46,528 bases of DNA, from NCBI GenBank assembly GCA_947476825.1, contig CANJRV010000011.1, positions 1 through 46,528 on the forward strand, written 5' to 3'. Position 1 is the stretch's first letter. Each line of letters starts with the position of its first letter. A model generated the notes under the pieces. That model saw nothing but the letters and a program-made list of their open reading frames with translations, was not told the origin of the DNA and did not search any database. This DNA comes from Bacteroidota bacterium. Lineage in GTDB: Bacteria; Bacteroidota; Bacteroidia; Chitinophagales; Chitinophagaceae. The translations under genes were made by a program, and so were the position numbers. Shown piece after piece: positions 39,279 to 46,528 of this stretch.

Positions 39279-39385
39279 GGTTTAAAAAGGTTACTTTGGT
39301 ATATGTTTTGAATAAAAATAAATGCTAAGGGATTTTTGCTTTAATCTTTCTTTTATATAGAAAACGAATACTATCGTAAATAAAA

Positions 39386-39421
39386 ATCCCATCGAAGGTT
39401 TGAGGCCAATGATGGGATTGT
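39386..39421 (-). terminator. Hairpin terminator for the 39440..39646 gene
   Basis: AATCCCATC...GATGGGATT stem; on the minus strand followed by TTTTTATTT. Confidence 0.65.
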
Positions 39422-39439
39422 TGGTTTACTATAGGTGGA

Positions 39440-39646
39440 TTACCAACCTTGTTTGGTTGCTACGCCATCTTTCACAGCTTCTAACGCACGAGCTTCTCCT
39501 AGCATAGTCGTCATCTTATTTCCTTTGCCATCATGACCTTGAGCCATATAGCCACCACGTGATGTTTTAGAAATGACAGCTTCTTGCATTGGTACATTTT
39601 TTTCTTTTGTTTTCATGCAATATGCGGTTAACATGTTTTTAGACAT
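39440..39646 (-). CDS. Small protein, DUF5679-like fold candidate without the zinc cysteines
   Basis: TAYCMKTKEKNVPMQEAVISKTSRGGYMAQGHDGKGNKMTTML resembles DUF5679 (YCxxCxxKxxM...G.C..CG.KM) with the Cys replaced. Confidence 0.6.
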   Translation of the reverse strand: MSKNMLTAYCMKTKEKNVPMQEAVISKTSRGGYMAQGHDGKGNKMTTMLGEARALEAVKDGVATKQGW

Positions 39647-39792
39647 AAAAAATAATTTTAAGGGTTAATAAATGAATTAATAAGACAAGAATATGGAATA
39701 AATCTTATAAAGCGGCTTTTACATATCCACTATGTGTTAATATGTAGGAAGGCTAAACAGGAGACACAAAGATTTGGAGAGAGTTATGGCAT

Positions 39793-39823
39793 AAAAAAGC
39801 CATTACTTTTTTACGGTAATGGC
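39793..39823 (-). terminator. Hairpin terminator of the 39845..40354 gene
   Basis: GCCATTAC...GTAATGGC stem, T-run on the minus strand. Confidence 0.7.
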
Positions 39824-39844
39824 GTTATCAAAAAGGAAATAAGA

Positions 39845-40354
39845 TTAAGCAAACTGGCAAATCGCACCACCTAGAAGCATTAGGCTTATTATCCAATAGC
39901 CTGAATGAATCATAATATATTTGAATCCGCGTCTTTCGAATATAGCGCATGTGCCGATAAATGGTAATGCCATAAAAATAGCAGCAATGGTGCCATGTAA
40001 CATACCGTGCTTAAATGTTCTGAATTCGTGGCCATATTTAGCAATACCATCATTTAAAAATGCAGTTGCACTTTCTTTGGTAGCGTCAACCATTAATTGT
40101 CCTTGAAGCATAGAAACGAAACCCATTTGATGTATTACAACAGAATACATGATAAAGGAAAGCATCACACTAAATAAGTAGGCAATACCAATGGTTAGAG
40201 TCATGTTTCCTGATTTTGCTTTTTCTTCAGTCATGCCGCTTGCTGCCATCCAAGCGTTGCCAAAAAGTGCTTTGCTGTACCAAATCATACCAAGTATAAG
40301 TGGTATTAGTGCAAATGCAAACACTAATAAAAAATTGATGTGTAGTTGTTCCAT
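39845..40354 (-). CDS. DUF1761 family membrane protein
   Basis: ALIPLILGMIWYSKALFGNAWMAASGMTEEKAK N-terminus and four TM segments. Confidence 0.82.
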   Translation of the reverse strand: MEQLHINFLLVFAFALIPLILGMIWYSKALFGNAWMAASGMTEEKAKSGNMTLTIGIAYLFSVMLSFIMYSVVIHQMGFVSMLQGQLMVDATKESATAFLNDGIAKYGHEFRTFKHGMLHGTIAAIFMALPFIGTCAIFERRGFKYIMIHSGYWIISLMLLGGAICQFA

Positions 40355-40466
40355 AGTTTAAATATTTTTCAAAAGGTAAAAAGTTTTTTTGAAAAGAGGT
40401 ATCAAATTTACTTTTTTACAAGGTAATCGAAAGCCATTCTATTGCAATTTACTCAGCTTGTATATA

Positions 40467-40496
40467 AAAAATGGCGACTTTTTTAGTCGCCATTTT
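40467..40496 (-). terminator. Hairpin terminator of metK
   Basis: AAAATGGCGACT...AGTCGCCATTTT immediately 3' of the metK stop codon. Confidence 0.8.
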
Positions 40497-40500
40497 CGTT

Positions 40501-41781
40501 TTATTTTAATCCAAATGCCTTTTGGACTTGTGCTACGTAATCTAATTTCTCCCAAGTGAATAATTCGACTGTTACTTTTTTCTCGTTCTTTTTTCCTTTA
40601 TTATAAACTTTAGTAACCGTTTCATTCTTGCGCCCCATATGGCCATAGCTCGCGGTTTCAGCGTAAATTGGATTGCGAAGTTTAAGTCTTTGCTCAATTG
40701 CATAAGGACGCATATCAAATATTTTTTCTATTTGTCGCGCGATCTCACCATCGTTTTGTTTCACTTTAGACGTGCCATAGGTATTGATAAATAAACCACA
40801 AGGTTTAGCCACACCAATAGCATACGAAACTTGTACTAGTACCTCATCGCATAATCCAGCAGCAACCATATTTTTTGCAATGTGACGAGTGGCATATGCA
40901 GCACTACGATCTACTTTACTAGGATCTTTACCGCTAAATGCGCCACCACCATGTGCACCTTTTCCTCCATAAGTATCAACAATAATTTTGCGGCCAGTTA
41001 AACCTGTATCTCCATGTGGTCCGCCGATTACAAACTTACCAGTAGGGTTGATATGATACGTAATTTCATTATTGAATAACTTTTGCAGCTTAGGAGTCAA
41101 TTGTTTTTTTACTCGAGGAATAATAATTTCTATGATATCCTTTTTTATTTTAGCCAACATCTTTGCGTCTTTGTCGAAATCATCATGTTGCGTAGATACT
41201 ACAATGGTGTCAATACGCACTGGATTATTGTTGTCATCATATTCAATGGTGACTTGACTTTTCGCATCCGGACGTAGATAAGTTAATTCTTTTCCTTTAC
41301 GTCTAGTGATGGATAATTCTTTCAAAATTTTATGTGCAAGATCAAGTGCTAGGGGCATGTAGTTTTCCGTTTCGCGAGTGGCATAACCAAACATCATTCC
41401 TTGATCACCAGCGCCTTGTGCATTTGCTTTGGTTTCAAAACTTTCTTTTTTAGTGCTGCGATCTACGCCACGATTGATATCATCGCTTTGTTCATGAATT
41501 GCTGAAAAGATACCACATGAATTTGCTTCAAACATATATTCCGCTTTGGTATATCCAATTTCGCGAATTACTTGACGAGCAATTTCTTGTACATCTAAAT
41601 AAGCTTCAGATTTTACTTCACCAGCCAATACAACTTGTCCTGTAGTTACTAGGGTTTCACAAGCAACTTTGGAATTAGGGTCATACGCTAAAAAATTATC
41701 TATTAAGGCATCCGAAATTTGATCGGCTACTTTGTCTGGGTGTCCTTCTGATACAGATTCAGATGTAAATAAATACGGCAT
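40501..41781 (-). CDS. metK: S-adenosylmethionine synthetase
   Basis: [75 protein letters not shown]; start at MPYLFTSE. Confidence 0.97.
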   Translation of the reverse strand: MPYLFTSESVSEGHPDKVADQISDALIDNFLAYDPNSKVACETLVTTGQVVLAGEVKSEAYLDVQEIARQVIREIGYTKAEYMFEANSCGIFSAIHEQSDDINRGVDRSTKKESFETKANAQGAGDQGMMFGYATRETENYMPLALDLAHKILKELSITRRKGKELTYLRPDAKSQVTIEYDDNNNPVRIDTIVVSTQHDDFDKDAKMLAKIKKDIIEIIIPRVKKQLTPKLQKLFNNEITYHINPTGKFVIGGPHGDTGLTGRKIIVDTYGGKGAHGGGAFSGKDPSKVDRSAAYATRHIAKNMVAAGLCDEVLVQVSYAIGVAKPCGLFINTYGTSKVKQNDGEIARQIEKIFDMRPYAIEQRLKLRNPIYAETASYGHMGRKNETVTKVYNKGKKNEKKVTVELFTWEKLDYVAQVQKAFGLK

Positions 41782-41869
41782 AATTTTTTTTAAGGGTTTA
41801 AATAAAAAGTGTTGCAAATGTACTATAAGAAATCATTTATAGAAATCTAGAGGCAATTATTTAAAAGGT

Positions 41870-41975
41870 AGGCATAAGTCGTAAGGCGTAAGGCATAAGT
41901 CGTAAGGGGTAATGCATTAGTCGTGAGGGGTAATGCATTAGTCGTGAGGGATAAGTCGTAAGGCGCAAGGCGATG
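41870..41975. repeat. Degenerate short tandem repeat (AAGGCATAAGTCGT / GGGGTAATGCATTAGTCGTGA)
   Basis: Repeated (ggcataagtcgtaag) and (ggggtaatgcattagtcgtga) units; the same 17-mer aaggcataagtcgtaag occurs at ~28217. Confidence 0.85.
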
Positions 41976-41988
41976 GTCTTATACTGAC

Positions 41989-44613
41989 TTAAGTATTAGG
42001 ATTTGATGGGGCAGATTCATTTCTTATCACTATCGTACTATCAAACACATCTACGGTTACTTCTTTTTCTTTATCAATTTCACCAGCAATAATTTTTTTG
42101 CTGAGCAGATTAATAATTTCTTTTTGTATCACTCTTTTCAACGGACGGGCACCATATTGAGAATCGATGCCATTTTCGACCAAGTAATCTATTGCATAAT
42201 CTGTAAAGTGTAAATTAATATTTTGTTCTTTGAGCAATTTGCTTAATTGGCGTAATTGGATGGTAATGATTTCTTTTATCTCCGCTTTCATCAATGGTTT
42301 GAACATGATGATTTCATCGATGCGATTCAAAAATTCAGGGCGCATGTTTTGACGTAAAAGAGTCATCACTTCAAGCTTCGTTTTTTCAGTGATCGCATCC
42401 ACATTCTTTTCGGTCACCTTTTCGAAATTATCTTGAATGATATGACTTCCCATATTGGAGGTCATGATGATAATGGTATTTTTAAAATTCACCACTCGAC
42501 CTTTATTGTCTGTTAGTCGACCATCATCCAATACCTGCAACATCACATTAAATACATCTGGATGTGCTTTTTCAATTTCATCTAAAAGTACTACACTATA
42601 TGGCTTACGTCGAACAGCTTCCGTAAGTTGTCCGCCTTCATCATAGCCAACATAACCTGGAGGCGCACCAACCAAACGACTCACACTATGCTTCTCTTGG
42701 TACTCGCTCATGTCTATTCTGGTCATCATGCTTTCATCATCAAATAGAAATTCGGCAAGTGCTTTTGCTAATTCCGTTTTACCCACACCAGTTGTACCTA
42801 AAAAAATAAAAGACCCAATTGGTTTACGTGCATCTTGCAAACCTGCTCTGCTACGACGGATGGCATCTGATACTGCTGTAATCGCTTCCTCTTGTCCAAT
42901 TACTCTTTCATGTAAATGGGCTTCTAGTTGCAATAATTTTTCCTTTTCCGATTGCAACATTCTTGAAATTGGAATGCCAGTCATTTTCGCAATATTGGTT
43001 GCAATGTCTTCGGCATCCACTTCTTCTTTGAGTAATCTTTTATGTTGAAAGGTATCTGTTTCTAATTCTTTTACTTTTGATTGTAATAAGTTTTCTTGGT
43101 CTTTTATTTTACCATATCGAAGTTCAGCAACCTTTCCAAAATCACCATTTCTTTCGGCTTGATCCGCTTCGAGTTTAAGGTGTTCTATATTTGTTTTAAT
43201 ATTTTGAATCGCATCAATACCTTCTTTCTCATGTTGCCATCTAATTTTAAAAGCATCTCTTTGTTCCGAAATATCTGCAATTTCTTTAGACAGTTCTTTT
43301 ATTTTCTTTTCATCTTTTTCTCGCTTGATGGCTTCTCGTTCGATTTCTAATTGGCGTAATTTTCTTTCCAACTCATCTAATTCTTCCGGCATCGAATTCA
43401 TTTCTAATTTTAATTTCGATGCACTTTCATCCATTAAATCTATTGCTTTATCTGGCAAAAATCTATCCGTAATATATCGACTAGAAAGCTCGACCGCAGC
43501 AATGATAGCCTCGTCTTTGATTTGTATGTGGTGATAGTTTTCGTAACGTTCTTTTAATCCACGAAGTATAGAGATAGCATCGTCGATACTTGGTTCGTCT
43601 ATCATTACTTTTTGAAAACGACGTTCAAGTGCTTTGTCTTTTTCGAAATATTTTTGATACTCATTTAAAGTGGTCGCACCGATGGCACGTAATTCGCCAC
43701 GAGCCAATGCAGGCTTAAGAATATTAGCTGCATCCATCGCACTATCGCCTCCGCCACCAGCACCAACTAGCGTATGGATTTCATCTATAAATAAAATGAT
43801 TTCCCCATTCGAATCGGTTACTTCTTTGATTACACTTTTGAGACGCTCTTCAAATTCACCTTTGAATTTAGCACCAGCAATCAACTGCCCCATATCGAGA
43901 GCGTAAATGATTTTGCTTTTTAAATTTTCTGGAATATCACCATCAATAATTCGATGTGCTAAACCTTCTACGATGGCTGTTTTACCAACACCCGGTTCAC
44001 CCACCAGAATAGGATTGTTTTTTGTACGTCGTGAAAGGATATGTAATGTTCTACGTATTTCTTCATCTCTACCAATGACAGGATCTAATTTGCCAGCGGC
44101 TGCTAGTTCGTTTAAGTTCTTCGCATACTTCTTTAAGGATTGAAAATTAGTATCGCTTCCTTGTGAATTAACGGTAGTTCCTTTACGTGATTCTTTAATT
44201 GATTTTTTTAAGTTTTTCTCCGACAAGCCTGCATCTTTTAAAAGATTGGAAACAGCATCATTATTGTTTAAAAGCCCGATTAGCAAATGTTCTAAAGAAA
44301 TAAATTCATCGCCAAATTCTTTTAAATAAGAACCAGCTTTGAGTGCGGTACTGTTTAATTCGCGTGAAATGCCTTGTCCCCCTTCGCTACTCGTGGTTGG
44401 AATTTTGGATAATATGTCTTGTAGTTTTTGTTCAACAAAAGATACATTAACGTCATTTTTTTTCAATAGAAAATCGACCGATTTACTTTCCTCATCCAAC
44501 ATGGCTTGGAGTAAGTGTGCTGTTTCTATTTGTTGGTTTTTAGCGTTGAAAGCAAGTTGCTGTGCTTGCGTTACTGCCTCTTGCGCTTTGATGGTGAAAT
44601 TGTTTATGTTCAT
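41989..44613 (-). CDS. clpB: ATP-dependent chaperone ClpB
   Basis: Two AAA+ modules ([31 protein letters not shown]), coiled-coil middle domain, Clp_N; start taken at [14 protein letters not shown]. Confidence 0.96.
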   Translation of the reverse strand: MNINNFTIKAQEAVTQAQQLAFNAKNQQIETAHLLQAMLDEESKSVDFLLKKNDVNVSFVEQKLQDILSKIPTTSSEGGQGISRELNSTALKAGSYLKEFGDEFISLEHLLIGLLNNNDAVSNLLKDAGLSEKNLKKSIKESRKGTTVNSQGSDTNFQSLKKYAKNLNELAAAGKLDPVIGRDEEIRRTLHILSRRTKNNPILVGEPGVGKTAIVEGLAHRIIDGDIPENLKSKIIYALDMGQLIAGAKFKGEFEERLKSVIKEVTDSNGEIILFIDEIHTLVGAGGGGDSAMDAANILKPALARGELRAIGATTLNEYQKYFEKDKALERRFQKVMIDEPSIDDAISILRGLKERYENYHHIQIKDEAIIAAVELSSRYITDRFLPDKAIDLMDESASKLKLEMNSMPEELDELERKLRQLEIEREAIKREKDEKKIKELSKEIADISEQRDAFKIRWQHEKEGIDAIQNIKTNIEHLKLEADQAERNGDFGKVAELRYGKIKDQENLLQSKVKELETDTFQHKRLLKEEVDAEDIATNIAKMTGIPISRMLQSEKEKLLQLEAHLHERVIGQEEAITAVSDAIRRSRAGLQDARKPIGSFIFLGTTGVGKTELAKALAEFLFDDESMMTRIDMSEYQEKHSVSRLVGAPPGYVGYDEGGQLTEAVRRKPYSVVLLDEIEKAHPDVFNVMLQVLDDGRLTDNKGRVVNFKNTIIIMTSNMGSHIIQDNFEKVTEKNVDAITEKTKLEVMTLLRQNMRPEFLNRIDEIIMFKPLMKAEIKEIITIQLRQLSKLLKEQNINLHFTDYAIDYLVENGIDSQYGARPLKRVIQKEIINLLSKKIIAGEIDKEKEVTVDVFDSTIVIRNESAPSNPNT

Positions 44614-44789
44614 TTTTAATGGTATTTGCATTGGAATTAGCAAAGCATAAACCAAACCTAATTTTCTACATAAACTGTCATGAATTTTTGATGTAAACTG
44701 ACTGTGTTGCAGGTTTTACGGGGCTTGTATGATAAAATAGCAGATATTTTTTTTTATTAATCGAGGCCAAATCGATTCGGAAAGCATTT

Positions 44790-44900
44790 TTTTTACAGGG
44801 GCTTGCATTGCGGCAACGATTGCAGTGGAAATCCTTTTTGTCGGCGCAGCCGCAAAAAGATTGGAACGAAAAGCGTGTGTGCCGCCCTGGCGTAGCATTC
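44790..44900. ncRNA. Candidate structured intergenic element (family not identified)
   Basis: Nested pairing GCGGCA(44810)...TGCCGC(44885) enclosing CTTTTTGtCGGC-gca-GCCGCAAAAAG (44834..44859), with GATTGCAGTGGAAATCC / GATTGGAACGAAAAGC in the internal loops. Confidence 0.5.
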
Positions 44901-44949
44901 ATTTTTTTTCAAAAAATACGCTACAGTATAGTTCAGTAGCATATATTTT

Positions 44950-46053
44950 TTACATCAAACCAAAATAAGCCATCAATGGATAATGGTCGGAGTAGGTAAC
45001 ATCAAATTTCTCAAACCCAAAGAGATGAATTTGCGGATTGAAAAATAAATAATCAATACGAAGGACTGGTATGGAACCGGCATGTGTAGCACCTAATCCA
45101 TAGCCTTTATCTAAGAAAGAGTCGTGCAATTTTCCCCTCATTTTGAAATACACATAAGAACTTGGAATGTCATTTAAATCGCCACATAAAATCGATGGAT
45201 AATTATTTTTTGAAATGATATTCGAAACCAAATCAGCTTCCAAACCTCGATTGATGGAGCTTTTTTTTAATTTAGCATAAATGGATTTGGATTGAGAAAT
45301 AACTTCGTCATCAATGCTTGGCATAACTTTTTTATCCACCAAATCCGTTTCATTGCTACTGAATTTATTGGATTTTAAATGGATATTAAAAATGCTAAAA
45401 GTGTCGCCAGCTAAAGAAATATTTGCCTGCTGCAACATATTGCTTCCATGTACATCAATATCATGATTCGTTGCTTCTACAATAGGCAGATGCGAGAAAA
45501 TAACGCTGCCCCATTTGCCTCGCTTGTTTATATTTAAATTGCAAACGGCATGGTATTCGTAATCACATGAATCAGAAATATCACCAATATTATCATAACC
45601 AACTGAGTCGTTGCCTGTATAGAATTCTTGTAGGCAAAGTATCGATGGATTTTTTTCTTTGATAAATTGAATGAGGTTTTGTCGAGTTTCTTTTTTGCCA
45701 CTCCAATGGTATAAATCCAATAAACGTACATTATACGTCATGACGGAAAATCGGGTGCTTGCCTTTTGTGTATCTTGTTTTTCTAGAAAATGACCACCAA
45801 CTAAAACACTGAATACTTTCCAACTAAAAAATAGTGCGAACACTGGAATAAGAATGAATAAAAATTTGCGAGAGAATAACCAGAAAAAAATAAATCCAAT
45901 ATTGATGATACAAAGTACTGGCGCGATAAATCCTAATATGCCTACAAAGCTTTGTTCATAAGGGTTTACAGAAGGTATTAGATTGCATGCCATCATAGCT
46001 GCTGCAAAAAGCACACTAAGAATTAGAAAGGAATATTTAATGAGTTTTCTCAA
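44950..46053 (-). CDS. Endonuclease/exonuclease/phosphatase family protein, membrane-anchored
   Basis: N-terminal TM segments, FSVMTYNVRLLD, ILCLQEFY, ILCGDLNDIPSS, RIDYLFFN, YSDHYPLMA. Confidence 0.93.
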   Translation of the reverse strand: MRKLIKYSFLILSVLFAAAMMACNLIPSVNPYEQSFVGILGFIAPVLCIINIGFIFFWLFSRKFLFILIPVFALFFSWKVFSVLVGGHFLEKQDTQKASTRFSVMTYNVRLLDLYHWSGKKETRQNLIQFIKEKNPSILCLQEFYTGNDSVGYDNIGDISDSCDYEYHAVCNLNINKRGKWGSVIFSHLPIVEATNHDIDVHGSNMLQQANISLAGDTFSIFNIHLKSNKFSSNETDLVDKKVMPSIDDEVISQSKSIYAKLKKSSINRGLEADLVSNIISKNNYPSILCGDLNDIPSSYVYFKMRGKLHDSFLDKGYGLGATHAGSIPVLRIDYLFFNPQIHLFGFEKFDVTYSDHYPLMAYFGLM

Positions 46054-46056
46054 ATT

Positions 46057-46527
46057 TTATTTTTTACTGTACTCATTTAGTGAACGTAATTCTGATTCGG
46101 ATAAAGATTGCATGCCAAATTTATTTATTTTATCGAGTAAGGCATCTAATTTTTTTTCATTGATATTGATCGAGTTAAAGGGAAGCTCGGTATTGGTGAA
46201 GGTTGTTTTTTTGCGCTTCGATTTTACCACAAAATTATTATTATTGCTCATGTAGGCAGACATGCGTTTGAGACTATTTGTTGAAGATTCGAATAAAGAA
46301 TTCAAGCCATAATTGTATACAATGCCGATAAGCACTCCACCAACGATTAAACAAAGTATATTGAAATGATTCCATGGTTTTGGAATGGCTAATAGAATAA
46401 AATAAACGATAGTAAAAACCCAAAGCTCAATTCGAGTATTAAAAAGTATCCAAAATGTATACTTCGGTTTATAGAGACTAGTGGCAACAACTACACCGGT
46501 TAGCGCTGCCATGGCGCCACCAAAATG
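46057..46527 (-). CDS. Rhomboid family intramembrane protease, C-terminal part (5' end outside window)
   Basis: Frame is open past the ATG at 46512 and reads HFGGAMAALTGVVVATSLY (rhomboid HxxG motif); C-terminal LDKINKFGMQSLSESELRSLNEYSKK (DUF6576-like tail). Confidence 0.75.
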   Translation of the reverse strand, partial: HFGGAMAALTGVVVATSLYKPKYTFWILFNTRIELWVFTIVYFILLAIPKPWNHFNILCLIVGGVLIGIVYNYGLNSLFESSTNSLKRMSAYMSNNNNFVVKSKRKKTTFTNTELPFNSININEKKLDALLDKINKFGMQSLSESELRSLNEYSKK

Positions 46528-46528
46528 A

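Noticed and set aside
41782-41868. Possible SAM riboswitch upstream of metK
   Set aside because: The leader is short and A/T-rich; I could not find a paired architecture resembling a SAM-I or SAM-II aptamer.
42455-44650. Plus-strand ORFs opposite clpB
   Set aside because: Antisense to a clear ClpB reading frame; Ser/Leu-rich shadow ORFs.
44678-44902. 60- to 74-aa ORFs between clpB and the EEP-family gene
   Set aside because: They run through the base-paired intergenic element and have no protein-like conservation signal.

Overview
The window looks like a chromosomal segment of an AT-rich Bacteroidota (T9SS translocon SprA, T9SS sorting domain, Bacteroidota-style secreted proteins; family-level assignment not attempted). 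Most of it is ordinary: a nucleotide-sugar epimerase plus WecA-type transferase pair, thiolase, a YeeE/YedE pair, RuvA, SprA, O-antigen ligase-like protein, MeaB-type GTPase, topoisomerase IIA subunit B, a DUF1835 protein, aspartate kinase, shikimate kinase, an RsmF-like methyltransferase, a GT9 transferase, a TPM/TPM/LemA cluster, MetK, ClpB, an EEP-family protein and the C-terminal part of a rhomboid. No rRNA, tRNA or CRISPR array was found. Two accessory signals stand out. (1) The C-terminus of the large secreted collagen-like/DUF1566-like protein (4395..6398) has the composition and layout of a diversity-generating retroelement (DGR) variable region: 27 codons with no A at the third position, 19 of them derivable from AAC/AAT by changes at A only. 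No reverse transcriptase or template repeat is in the window. (2) A GxxExxY (PD-(D/E)XK-like) gene at 29697..30071 lies between degenerate copies of the left and right arms of a 121-bp hairpin repeat that also occurs three times nearby without a gene, with further right arms in 58-bp tandem. This suggests an autonomous/non-autonomous selfish element. Smaller signals are a ~60-bp palindromic dispersed repeat (3 copies), a 21-bp x5 repeat after the DGR-like target, a structured intergenic element upstream of clpB, a RES/Xre toxin-antitoxin pair, and a DUF5679-like protein that appears to lack its zinc-ribbon cysteines. All calls are by eye, without database searches.
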